NCBI RefSeq assembly: GCF_900107095.1
Contig: NZ_FNOR01000029.1
Location: forward strand, 1-35,714
Origin: Collimonas sp. OK242
GTDB taxonomy: Bacteria > Pseudomonadota > Gammaproteobacteria > Burkholderiales > Burkholderiaceae_D
Reading direction: 5' to 3'
Length of the DNA: 35,714 bases
In this document: positions 24,287 through 31,915 of the stretch, one piece after another
Layout: each line of letters starts with the position of its first letter
Numbering within the stretch: position 1 is the stretch's first letter
Notes under the pieces: model-generated
Database searches by the model: none
What the model was told of the DNA's origin: nothing
The model's input: the letters and a program-made list of their open reading frames with translations, nothing else
Position numbers and translations under genes: made by a program

Positions 24287-25255
24287 TTAGTCGGCGATTG
24301 GATCCATGCTTTTCGGCAGTTGTTCAACGAGTGCGTCCACCGCCATCCGCAAGCGCAGCGCCATGTGGGGCACATTAGGCCAGAGGGCGTAACAGTCCAC
24401 CGCGGCACCGGGCTGGTCATCCAGCACGCTGACCAGTTGCCCCGTGCGCAGGCGCTCCCGGACTAGCCATTCGGGCAGCCAGGCTAGGCCCAGGCCAGCC
24501 GTGGCTGCGTCCGCAATGGCCTCCAGATCATCTAGTTGCAGGCGGGAGTTCAGCGGCGTATTGACAATGCGGCCGGTCGCATCGGGCAACTGCCAGACGT
24601 TAACGCGGTCGGCACGGCGGTAAAGCAGGATGCTGTGCGCGGCCAGCTCGGCCGTGCTCTGCGGGCGTCCATGTGCAGCCAGGTATGCTGGCGAGGCGCA
24701 CACCCGCTTGCGCTGCACCCCCAGCTTGCGCGCCCGCAGGCCTTCGCTCTCGGTCCCAAGTAAGCCGCTGCGGATGGCGAGATCAAAGCCTTCAGCCAGC
24801 ACGTCCACAGTACGGTCGCTGAAACTCAAATGCAGGTCAAGCGATGGATGCTGCCGCGCCAGATTCAGCAAGATGGGTGCGATGCAGTGGCGACCGAACA
24901 GCACGGGCATGGAGACGCGCAGCCGCCCCGTCATTTCGTGCCGACCGGACGCCATCTGTGCCTCCGCCGCTTGCAGCTCAGCCTGCGCTCGAGCGCAGTG
25001 CTCGTAGTAGATCTGGCCATCGTCGGTCAGGCTCTGTACCCGCGTCGTGCGATGGAACAGCCGGGTAGCCAAACGCGCCTCCAGTCGGGCCATCGCCTTG
25101 CCTACCGCCGAGCGCGTCAGCCCCAGTTGCTCCGCCGCGCTTGTGAAGCCGCCCAAGCGTACCACTTCCAAAAACACAGTGACCCCATCGAAACGTTCCT
25201 GCCGCTCGGGAACCGCGCTCATCAAAGCTATTGGGGAATCCAGTTCCTTCGTCAT
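24287..25255 (-). CDS. LysR-type transcriptional regulator (left of redox operon)
   Basis: The 322-aa protein has the LysR HTH (FTSAAEQLGLTRSAVGKAMARL, about residues 37-58) and the effector-binding domain of the CrgA/DsdC-like group (LRVSMPVLFGRHCIAPIL then LAIRSGLL). It is divergent from the flavodoxin-like gene at 25364, with 108 bases between, including an inverted repeat (25277-25304), so it most likely controls the five-gene operon to the right. A start 12 codons later (MSAVPERQ) is also possible. Confidence 0.88.
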   Translation of the reverse strand: MTKELDSPIALMSAVPERQERFDGVTVFLEVVRLGGFTSAAEQLGLTRSAVGKAMARLEARLATRLFHRTTRVQSLTDDGQIYYEHCARAQAELQAAEAQMASGRHEMTGRLRVSMPVLFGRHCIAPILLNLARQHPSLDLHLSFSDRTVDVLAEGFDLAIRSGLLGTESEGLRARKLGVQRKRVCASPAYLAAHGRPQSTAELAAHSILLYRRADRVNVWQLPDATGRIVNTPLNSRLQLDDLEAIADAATAGLGLAWLPEWLVRERLRTGQLVSVLDDQPGAAVDCYALWPNVPHMALRLRMAVDALVEQLPKSMDPIAD

Positions 25256-25276
25256 TGGAATATCTTTCTACATTGG

Positions 25277-25304
25277 ATCGTATTTTTCCACTTTATCATA
25301 CGAT
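25277..25304. promoter_or_regulatory. Inverted repeat in the LysR/redox-operon divergent region
   Basis: ATCGTAT (25277-25283) and ATACGAT (25298-25304) form a perfect inverted repeat with a 14-base spacer, between the two divergent starts. LysR proteins bind such interrupted dyads, so this is a good operator candidate. Confidence 0.5.
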
Positions 25305-25363
25305 TACTTGCTGTAGTGGGAATTCAGGGCGACAAACCAGAAAATTTTGAACAGGAAAACTAC

Positions 25364-25933
25364 ATGCTGATTTCAATTGTTTACGACAGCGGCTGGGGCC
25401 ATACCGCCAGGCAAGCGCAAAGCGTAGCCGAGGGCGTGCGCCGGGTGGCAGACGCCGAGGCACGACTGATTCCCGTGGCGGAAGGTGCTATCCCCTGGGA
25501 CGTGCTTGAGGCCAGCGATGCCATTGTCTTCGGTTCGCCGACATACAACGGCGCTCCCAGCGCACGCTTCAAGCAGTTTTGCGAAGAATCGACCAAACCG
25601 GTCTGGAGCAGGATGAAATGGCGCGACAAGCTGGCCGCCGGTTTCACCAACTCGGGCGCGCAAAACGGCGACAAGCTGCACTCGCTGATCTCGATGGCGC
25701 TGTTTGCGGCCCAGCACGGCATGTTGTGGGTCGGACTCGATCTGATGCCCGGCAACGACAGCAGTCGTGGCAGCGTACATGACCTCAATCGCCTGGGCAG
25801 CTGGTTGGGCGCGATGGCGCAATCCAATGGCGACCAAGGGCCGGATGACACCCCAATCAAGAGCGACCTCGACACCGCTGCCTACCTTGGGCAGCGCGTG
25901 GCGGAGACCGTGCGCCGGTCTCAAGCCGTTTGA
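25364..25933 (+). CDS. Flavodoxin-like NAD(P)H:quinone oxidoreductase (WrbA-like)
   Basis: The 189-aa protein starts MLISIVYDSGWGHTARQA, the FMN phosphate loop of the flavodoxin fold. It continues with AIVFGSPTYNGAPSARFKQF (second FMN loop, about 65-85) and GLDLMPGNDSSRGSVHDLNR. This matches the WrbA/NAD(P)H quinone reductase group, predicted to reduce quinones by two electrons. AGGAAAA lies before the ATG. It is the first gene of a same-strand run that ends at 28864 and stands opposite a LysR gene. Confidence 0.88.
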   Translation: MLISIVYDSGWGHTARQAQSVAEGVRRVADAEARLIPVAEGAIPWDVLEASDAIVFGSPTYNGAPSARFKQFCEESTKPVWSRMKWRDKLAAGFTNSGAQNGDKLHSLISMALFAAQHGMLWVGLDLMPGNDSSRGSVHDLNRLGSWLGAMAQSNGDQGPDDTPIKSDLDTAAYLGQRVAETVRRSQAV

Positions 25934-25960
25934 CCCATTTTTTTTACCAAGGAGCCTCAT

Positions 25961-26257
25961 ATGAAACTGCTTTGCCTCGACATCCCACAGCCAGGTGCTA
26001 GCCTGGAAAAATACCAACCACATATGCTGGACGAACTCCGTCACACTTGGCAGCTCTACAAGGACGGCATCGTGCGCGACATCTATTTTCGCCAGGATCG
26101 CCCCGGCGTCGCCATCATCGCCGAGTGCGAATCGGTTGAAGCCGCGAGGCAAGTCTTGGGCGAGTTTCCGCTCGCCAAAGCTGGGTTGATTGGCTGGGAC
26201 GTCATCCCACTTGGCCCTTTCCACTGGGATGCGCTCTTCGCGCCTGGTAACAACTGA
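25961..26257 (+). CDS. Small dimeric alpha/beta-barrel protein
   Basis: The 98-aa protein (MKLLCLDIPQPGASLEKYQP...) looks like a ferredoxin-fold alpha/beta-barrel protein related to muconolactone isomerase or YCII-like families, with IYFRQDRPGVAIIAECES in the middle. AAGGAGCC precedes the ATG. It lies 27 bases after the flavodoxin-like gene. Its substrate is unknown; the call rests on the overall pattern rather than a catalytic motif. Confidence 0.68.
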   Translation: MKLLCLDIPQPGASLEKYQPHMLDELRHTWQLYKDGIVRDIYFRQDRPGVAIIAECESVEAARQVLGEFPLAKAGLIGWDVIPLGPFHWDALFAPGNN

Positions 26258-26262
26258 CACTT

Positions 26263-26294
26263 GCAAGTCGTCGGTCTGTATGCCGGCGACTTGC
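26263..26294. repeat. 12-bp hairpin between operon genes 2 and 3
   Basis: GCAAGTCGTCGG (26263-26274) pairs with CCGGCGACTTGC (26283-26294) with one G-U pair and an 8-base loop, six bases after the stop. No T-run follows, so it may tune expression of the downstream genes or protect the upstream mRNA. Confidence 0.5.
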
Positions 26295-26343
26295 GAAGCA
26301 TGCCTCCAAGCCTCTATGGCCCTTCAAACAGGAACCTACGATC

Positions 26344-27039
26344 ATGACCAAGCAAGCTTCCGAACTTAAACCGATCCTTTTCGTCGTCACCAGCAATGCT
26401 GTGAAAGGGGCAACGGGCATCCCGACCGGTTTTAACCTGGCCGAAGTCACTCATCCGCTGGAAAAATTACAAGCAGCAGGCCTTCAGGTGGAATACGCCT
26501 CGCCCTTGGGTGGCGCCGCACCGCTGGATGGGCTGGAAGACATGAACGATCCGGTCATTGCCCGCTATTGGGCCGACGCCGATTTTCGCCACGCCATCGC
26601 TCACACGCTGTGCCTGGACGATGTAGATCCATCACGCTACTCGGCCATCTTCTTCGCCGGCGGCCACGGCACGATGTGGGACTTCCCCGATAGCGTCGCC
26701 GCGCAAAAAACCATTCGCGAAATCGATGCTGCGGGCGGTATCGTCTCGGCGGTGTGCCATGGCCCGGCGGCTCTGGTCAATGCGCGCCGTGCCGATGGCA
26801 GCCTGCTGGTGGCAAACAAGCGGGTGGCAGCCTTTACCGACGGCGAGGAAGAGGAAGTGCAATCCACGCATGTTGTCCCCTTTCTGCTGGCGTCCACGCT
26901 TAACGAACGCGGCGCACACCATCAGAATGCCGCCAACTGGGCCGACAACGTGGTCGTCGATGGCCGGCTCATCACCGGACAGAATCCGCAGTCCGCCGCG
27001 AGCCTGGGCGAAGCACTGCGCGATGCCTTATTGGCGTGA
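26344..27039 (+). CDS. DJ-1/PfpI-family protein (Hsp31-like glyoxalase III type)
   Basis: The 231-aa protein belongs to the class I glutamine-amidotransferase-like DJ-1/PfpI family. The nucleophile elbow AVCHGPAAL (Cys about 138, His next) and the upstream FFAGGHGTMWDF match the Hsp31 subgroup, which can remove methylglyoxal/glyoxal without glutathione. A strong GGAACC-type purine-rich leader precedes the ATG. It ends within the start region of the amidohydrolase gene. In this operon of reductases a role against reactive aldehydes is a fair inference. Confidence 0.88.
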   Translation: MTKQASELKPILFVVTSNAVKGATGIPTGFNLAEVTHPLEKLQAAGLQVEYASPLGGAAPLDGLEDMNDPVIARYWADADFRHAIAHTLCLDDVDPSRYSAIFFAGGHGTMWDFPDSVAAQKTIREIDAAGGIVSAVCHGPAALVNARRADGSLLVANKRVAAFTDGEEEEVQSTHVVPFLLASTLNERGAHHQNAANWADNVVVDGRLITGQNPQSAASLGEALRDALLA

Positions 27040-27068
27040 TTAGCCGCCGACACGAGAATGAGAACATC

Positions 27069-28100
27069 GTGAAACTGATTTGCGTCGAAGAGCACGTGCT
27101 CGATCCTGCCATCGGAGCGGCCACACAGAGCTTGGTCCGCGCCGAGGCCCCTTACCTTCCCGACTGGGGCAGCCGCGTGATCGACGGCAGGTATGTGGCC
27201 GATCCCAGCCGTCCGCATGTCATCGCACCCAGCGAGTCCGCCCGGAAAGCCTTGGAAACGGGCGAACCGCGCCTGGCCGACATGGACGCGGCAGGCATTG
27301 ACATGCAGGTACTCTCCTATGGCGGCTTTCCTCAGTTACTGCCTGCCGCGCAGGCCATCGACCTGAACCGTGCTGCCAACGACAAACTGGCTCTCGCAGC
27401 GCAGGCCCATCCTGCGCGCTTCGCCGGCTTCGCCACCCTGCCTTGGCAAGCACCCGAGGCAGCCGCCCGCGAATTGGAACGGGCGGTGAAAGAGTTGGGC
27501 CTCAAAGGTGCACTCATCAATGGCCGTCCCGGCGACACCTTCCTGGACGATCGGCGCTACGCGCCCATCCTCGCCGCTCTCGACGAACTGAAGGTGCCGC
27601 TGTATGTCCATCCCGGCCTGCCGTTGCCCGCCGTGCAAGCGCCGTACTATGGCGGATTCGAGCGCGAACTCGGCGCACGGCTTGCCATGTTTGCCTGGGG
27701 CTGGCACAACGAAGCGGGCATCCAGGTCGTGCGCATGCTGCTTGCAGGCGTGTTCGACCGCTATCCGGGACTGCAGCTCATCAGTGGCCATTGGGGCGAG
27801 ATGGTGCCTTTCTTCCTGCAAAGGCTGGAAGATTCGATTCCGCAAGAAGCCTCCGGCCTCCAGCGCCCGATCGTGCAGACCTATCGCGAGCATGTGTACG
27901 TATCGCCCAGCGGCATGCTCACGCTGCCGCATTTCCAGTTCATCCATGCGCTGATGGGAGCGCAGCGCATCCTGTACTCCATCGACTACCCCTACCAGAG
28001 CCTGGACGGCGCGCGGGCCTTCATCGAGCGCCTGCCCGTCAGCGAAACCGACAAGACCCTCATCGCCCACGGCAACGCTGAACGGCTGTTGCATTTGTAA
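27069..28100 (+). CDS. Amidohydrolase-family (ACMSD-like) enzyme
   Basis: Metal-dependent hydrolase/decarboxylase of the ACMSD or gamma-resorcylate-decarboxylase family. The GTG start used gives 343 aa; another GTG at 27036 overlaps the preceding stop and would add 11 residues. Family motifs include the N-terminal EEH (in place of the common H-x-H), LYVHPGLPLP, ISGHWGEMVPF and a late YSIDYPYQS containing the metal-site aspartate. The known members decarboxylate aromatic acids; this one's substrate is not readable. Co-transcribed with DJ-1 and the SDR behind it (23-base gap). Confidence 0.86.
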   Translation: MKLICVEEHVLDPAIGAATQSLVRAEAPYLPDWGSRVIDGRYVADPSRPHVIAPSESARKALETGEPRLADMDAAGIDMQVLSYGGFPQLLPAAQAIDLNRAANDKLALAAQAHPARFAGFATLPWQAPEAAARELERAVKELGLKGALINGRPGDTFLDDRRYAPILAALDELKVPLYVHPGLPLPAVQAPYYGGFERELGARLAMFAWGWHNEAGIQVVRMLLAGVFDRYPGLQLISGHWGEMVPFFLQRLEDSIPQEASGLQRPIVQTYREHVYVSPSGMLTLPHFQFIHALMGAQRILYSIDYPYQSLDGARAFIERLPVSETDKTLIAHGNAERLLHL

Positions 28101-28123
28101 TCTGACATCGAGAAGGAACCAGC

Positions 28124-28864
28124 ATGACACAAGGAATCGACAATAAAGTGGTCGTCATCACCGGCGGCAGCAGCGGTTTGGGCGCGGAAACAGCACGTCA
28201 TTTGACACGGGCCGGCGCCAAGGTCGTACTGGGCGCGCGTCGATTGGATCGCCTGCACGCGCTCGCGGAGGAACTCGACCTGGGCACCGAAAGTGTCATG
28301 CAGACCGACGTCACCGATCACGCACAAGTTCAGGCGCTCGTGAAGCGCGCCGTGGACATGCATGGTCGCATCGATGTGATGCTTAACAACGCGGGGGTGA
28401 TGCCGCTCTCGCCGTTGGAGATGCTGCGCATCGAGGAGTGGAACCAGACCATCGACGTGAACATCAAGGGCGTATTGTATGGAATCGCTGCCGCATTGCC
28501 CCACATGCAAACACAAAAGAGCGGGCAAATCATTAACGTCTCATCGGTGGCTGGTCACGTGGTAAGCGCCGGCGGCGTGGTATACAGTGCCAGCAAGTTT
28601 GCCGTGCGCGCCATATCCGAAGGACTGCGCAAAGAAGTGAAGCCCTACAACATCCGCTCTACTATCCTCTCACCGGGGGCGGTGGATACCGAGTTGCCTG
28701 CTTCTACCAAGGCCGAAGGCATGGCGCAAGCCATGCGGGCGTTCTACGAGCGCAACGCTATCCCCGCAAGCAGTTTCGCGCGCTGCGTGCTGTTTGCAAT
28801 GAGCCAGCCAGAAGAAGTAGATATCAACGAAATCCTTTTCCGTCCAACGCATCAGGAGTTCTGA
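28124..28864 (+). CDS. Short-chain dehydrogenase/reductase
   Basis: The 246-aa classical SDR has [12 protein letters not shown] (cofactor loop, about residues 14-25), [10 protein letters not shown] (NNAG near 88), and the active-site [10 protein letters not shown] (Tyr-x3-Lys near 155). It lies 23 bases after the amidohydrolase with AGAAGGAACC before the ATG. Last gene of the operon; a bulged hairpin (28866-28906) follows. Substrate unknown. Confidence 0.9.
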   Translation: MTQGIDNKVVVITGGSSGLGAETARHLTRAGAKVVLGARRLDRLHALAEELDLGTESVMQTDVTDHAQVQALVKRAVDMHGRIDVMLNNAGVMPLSPLEMLRIEEWNQTIDVNIKGVLYGIAAALPHMQTQKSGQIINVSSVAGHVVSAGGVVYSASKFAVRAISEGLRKEVKPYNIRSTILSPGAVDTELPASTKAEGMAQAMRAFYERNAIPASSFARCVLFAMSQPEEVDINEILFRPTHQEF

Positions 28865-28865
28865 A

Positions 28866-28906
28866 CATGGTTCGCATTGCTCGCGTATTGATATGCGAAG
28901 ACCATG
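28866..28906. terminator. Hairpin after the SDR gene
   Basis: CATGG-TTCGCAT (28866-28877) pairs with ATGCGAA (28893-28899) and CCATG (28902-28906), with a 2-base bulge and 15-base loop. It lies right after the operon's last stop, but no T-run follows, so termination is only probable. Confidence 0.4.
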
Positions 28907-28976
28907 AGTCGTAGCGGTATACATATTCCATTCTGTGTCCCTGATCGATTGAAAGAAAAATATTTGAGTCTCCCAG

Positions 28977-29291
28977 TTATCGTTCTAGGCGGACGCAAAG
29001 ACGTCTTGCTCGCTCTCGGAATGCCGCGTCCCCACCTTTCAGGATGTCGCACATTGCTTTTCGGATATCTGCATTTTCCAGTCCTCCTGCCGTGTAAGTA
29101 ATCGGCGGGAGTCGGCCCGTCTGATGCGGTCCAGCCTCAGCGACGATGATCTGATCTGCATCGGTATTGATCGCCAGATTGGCGTTATGAGTAACCATGA
29201 TGACCTGTCGTTTGGCTTTCGCAGCTATGAAAAGCGGTACAAGTTCGTCGAAGACGGACTTATTCGCCAGATCTAGACCGCGCCAGGTCAT
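28977..29291 (-). pseudogene. AAA ATPase C-terminal fragment
   Basis: About 104 residues resembling the end of a TrlF-type/SMC-like ATPase. NKSVFDELVPLFIAAKAKRQ and VIMVTHNANLAINTDADQII are the region after Walker B with the switch histidine, and CDILKGGDAAF is near the C-terminus. The Walker A and B part is gone; the ATG overlaps the stop of the Xre gene (ATGA). It is probably a piece of a larger gene left by a rearrangement at the edge of the prophage remnant. Confidence 0.6.
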
Positions 29292-29830
29292 TTCTCCGAA
29301 TCTTTTTTCTTTCGCATTGCGGCTAGAGCGGCCATATTTTTGCGCACGCTCTTCCCCATCTCACTGTCAGCAGCAATATCAATTTTCGCCCGGCCAATTG
29401 AGCGAGGCGGAAGTCCCAAGATTTTCTCCGCATTGGCCATAATCGTCTTTCTTACCACGACCCCAACGGAGACACCTTCCTTTTCAGCTTGCTTGGTATA
29501 AAACTCAAAATCTTCGTCACTCAAATTGACGCTGACCACATGCCTCCGGGGCCTCAAGCTGTCGATCATTCCAAGAACGCTTGTTTTGCTGCGTTCATCC
29601 AACTCACGATAGCCTGATAGAAGCTCCCCTTCATCATCGCTCGCCGGATCCGAGATCACGCCTGTCAAAACATACAAGACATCGACTCCCGCAGCCACAA
29701 TCGCAGTCATATAGGCAGTTCCTGGCTCCCTCTTGTCCGCCTCATATTTCACCTGGCCGTCTTTCTGAACACCGCCAATCTCGGCGAAATCAGTCTGATT
29801 GAGGCCCAGGCGCAAGCGTTCTTTGCGCAA
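29288..29830 (-). CDS. Xre-family phage-type repressor
   Basis: The 180-aa protein has an N-terminal Xre HTH (LRLGLNQTDFAEIGGVQKDG, first roughly 25 residues), then GVDVLYVLTGV, common in Burkholderiales phage regulators. A basic C-terminal half contains SVNLSDEDFEFYTKQAEKEG, an Arc/CopG-like element. The only in-frame start is a TTG; upstream frame reads DLDTFGSRLRKE after a stop, so the true start may be lost or non-standard. It stands divergent from the RHH and Ogr-like genes, as expected of a P2-type switch region. Confidence 0.7.
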   Translation of the reverse strand: MRKERLRLGLNQTDFAEIGGVQKDGQVKYEADKREPGTAYMTAIVAAGVDVLYVLTGVISDPASDDEGELLSGYRELDERSKTSVLGMIDSLRPRRHVVSVNLSDEDFEFYTKQAEKEGVSVGVVVRKTIMANAEKILGLPPRSIGRAKIDIAADSEMGKSVRKNMAALAAMRKKKDSEK

Positions 29831-29933
29831 GCGGGAACCAAAAGTATCTAAATCACTTGTATTTTCGTTTCACATGAATCTTATTGAATACTATATTTGA
29901 GGTTATTCCAACAACGATCGTAAATAATACTCT

Positions 29934-30128
29934 ATGGACCGAAAGCCAAAAGCACGACGAGCACCGAAAAACTGCCTCTCGAAGCAGATCGTTATCCGTC
30001 TTTTGCCCGAGGAAGTTACCAAAACCGATCAGTTTGCGGAAGCAGAAATCCGGTCCCGTGCCTCGTTTATCCGCATCATCTTTCTGCGCGGGTTGCGGGC
30101 GTATGAACATGAGCAAGTCATCAATTAA
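29934..30128 (+). CDS. Ribbon-helix-helix small protein
   Basis: The 64-aa protein is basic at the N-terminus, then KQIVIRLLPEEVTKTDQFAE (beta strand and helix 1) and SRASFIRIIFLRGLRAYE (helix 2), the pattern of a CopG/Arc ribbon-helix-helix DNA-binding protein. It lies right of the Xre repressor in the opposite direction, so it may be the prophage's anti-repressor or Cro-like control. The start is ATG at 29934; a weak purine-rich site precedes it. Confidence 0.6.
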   Translation: MDRKPKARRAPKNCLSKQIVIRLLPEEVTKTDQFAEAEIRSRASFIRIIFLRGLRAYEHEQVIN

Positions 30129-30161
30129 TCGCTTCGTGCACCAGATAGAAAGGACGTTGGC

Positions 30162-30413
30162 GTGAGAGTTATCAGTATTCCCTGCCCGCATTGCCGACAC
30201 GGGGTGCATGCCGCAAACAGCCACACGATGTCGGGCATGATGATGGAGATTACCTACATGTGCAAGAACCCCGGATGCGGTCATATCTTTGTCGCCGGCC
30301 TGGAAGTATTGCGCACCTTATCGCCGTCCGCCATCCCCAACCCTAGCGTCAACATCCAGTTGTCCAAGCATGTCAGGAACATCAGTGCCCATGCATCCGG
30401 ACAGGAGGGGTAA
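30162..30413 (+). CDS. Ogr/Delta-like zinc-finger phage late activator
   Basis: The 83-aa protein has CPHC at residues 8-11 and CKNPGC about 25 residues later, with the HIFVAGLEVLRTLSPS segment that follows in the P2 Ogr/Delta family. These proteins activate late phage promoters. It starts with GTG after AAAGGAC. It is evidence for a P2-like prophage source. No late genes are present here, so it is a relic in function. Confidence 0.82.
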   Translation: MRVISIPCPHCRHGVHAANSHTMSGMMMEITYMCKNPGCGHIFVAGLEVLRTLSPSAIPNPSVNIQLSKHVRNISAHASGQEG

Positions 30414-30551
30414 CAAGTATCCATGACGAATACCTGCGACATCCTGGCGCCGCCATAACGCTTCCTTAGCCAGCTTTACCCCAACTCGATATCAATCTGC
30501 AACGCCTGAAATAGCGCGTGCGGGACTCGCTTACCCTGAAGAAAGCCAACC

Positions 30552-30770
30552 ATGCCTACACAATCGACTTTCACCGATCTCAAAAAAATCACCGTCAGGC
30601 CAGTGGCGGTACGTCTACACCCGGATCCTGAGCATGGAATGTATTCAACTCAAACGATTGTCTTTCATTTTGGTGACGGCAGTCGGCATGAGCTACGCCT
30701 CCATCTCAGTTCTGGTTTGAATGCGCTTGCTATGGGCGAGCTGGTCACCAATCAAGAGGTGACTGCATGA
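30552..30770 (+). CDS. Hypothetical phage-type protein, 72 aa
   Basis: I do not recognise it. It begins MPTQSTFTDLKKITVRPVAV and contains IVFHFGDGSRHELRLHL. It ends ATGA-overlapped with a further ORF (ATG 30767, MKKLFLDLCVIAFGF) that breaks off within a few codons, where the pirin gene begins on the other strand. Typical small prophage gene. Confidence 0.5.
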   Translation: MPTQSTFTDLKKITVRPVAVRLHPDPEHGMYSTQTIVFHFGDGSRHELRLHLSSGLNALAMGELVTNQEVTA

Positions 30771-30795
30771 AAAAGCTCTTTCTAGACCTTTGCGT
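30767..30795 (+). pseudogene. Start of a truncated prophage gene
   Basis: An ATG overlapping the previous stop begins MKKLFLDL, then the frame continues through the antisense of pirin. Only the first few codons can belong to the phage gene, so it marks the end of the prophage remnant. Confidence 0.4.
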
Positions 30796-31234
30796 TATCG
30801 CGTTCGGTTTCCGGCTCACCATTTTCGAGATCAGGCGGCAGGGTGATCCATAGTTGGAATCCCTGAATGCGAGGAACTTCTTCTGCGGTCAGCTCCTTGC
30901 CATGCCAAATACCACCACCGGCCCGCATCCATTCGACGCCGCCATAACCGATAGTCCCTTCCCCATTGTCCGGATCGTTATAGCGCACCCGGCCTTCTGT
31001 AAAGACGGTTACTGTTGCTATACCCGAATGGGGATGCAAAGGCATGCTCGACATTGCATGGATGGCATCTCCACTCACTTCAAAAATGTCGAGGAATACA
31101 AATGGCTTGAGAATCTGTCCCAGATCAGAAGGACTCATAAGACGGGTAATCGGTCCGTGTCCCGTTGCTCCTCGTGTGGACTGCACAATACGCCGAGACA
31201 AATTCGCATCAAGGTTGGTTGATGATGTAGTCAT
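30782..31234 (-). pseudogene. Pirin-family protein, C-terminally truncated
   Basis: Pirin is a cupin-type iron protein of about 280-300 aa; this one stops at 150 aa. The N-terminal cupin is complete, with metal ligands in LHPHSG (two His) and GGGIWHGKEL (His and Glu). After FQLWITLPPDLENGEPE the chain ends in ERDNAKV and a stop. The second cupin is gone. The break falls at the same place as the end of the phage ORF at 30767, so the insertion or a following deletion cut the gene. The start used (MTTSSTNL) follows GGAATC. It lies 19 bases after doxX. Confidence 0.8.
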
Positions 31235-31253
31235 GATTTCGATTCCCGTGCAG

Positions 31254-31659
31254 TCAGGTTTGCGTTGGACGAATGAGGCGCAAAATGCTGGCACGATACA
31301 GCCAAGTGATTCCTGCGGTGATCAGTAGCAGCACGATTGCAGGTAACGGGCTGCCGCCGATAACGAATAGATGGATAACAATAGCAAAGCACATGGTGAC
31401 CGCCAGCAGCAGACCGCCCAGTCCTGCGGTGACAGGTAGCAGTAGTGCAATAGCACCGCTCACTTCGACTAAACCGGTTACCGTTCGGAACCACTGACCC
31501 AAGCCAATATGGCCGAAGATCTCAACCATCATTGGCACGCCAGCAAGCTTGGCAATGCCCGCAGCTAAAAAACGCTGCGGCGGCTACAAGACGTAATCCG
31601 AGAGACGTGTACTTAAGAATTCTGCTTGGGTTCGATTGAATAGAAACTTGCTTACTCAT
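31254..31659 (-). pseudogene. DoxX-family membrane protein with frameshift
   Basis: DoxX is a small membrane protein of about 130 aa, often paired with pirin-like genes. The N-terminal part is in one frame (MSKQVSIQSNPSRILKYTS and LRLVAAAAFF), the rest in another (from MMVEIFGHIGLGQWF). Removing one base from the A6/T6 run at 31567-31572 joins them into FLAAGIAKLAGVPMMVEIF, which is normal DoxX sequence. So either the gene is broken, is read by slippage, or the base is a sequencing error. Four hydrophobic segments are visible in the joined form. Confidence 0.75.
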
Positions 31660-31915
31660 AGTGTTGTTCTCTTTAGGTAATTCAAAACCAAAATTGAGTT
31701 TCGTGTAAATCACGCCTACTGTAATGACCTTATGCTGGGACCTGAAACAACATCCCCGATTCCAATATTTCCAGGTATGCGTAGGCCGCTCTTGTGGGCT
31801 ACAGCACTTTCTAGCATTACTCGCCCATGTCGATTAACGGTATGGCGAGCGAGGACAGATTTATTATCGATGCCACGCATCAGAAAAAATAAATCCGTCC
31901 TCTTGAGCTAGCTGT
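31660..31915. repeat. NmrA-doxX gap with composite inverted repeat
   Basis: At 31851-31865 GAGGACAGATTTATT pairs with AATAAATCCGTCCTC (31888-31902), one mismatch in 15. Inside the loop GATGC/GCATC (31869-31881) forms a second small stem. It lies 14 bases after the stop of the NmrA-like gene and may be its terminator or a small mobile hairpin element. No gene is seen in this gap. Confidence 0.5.
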
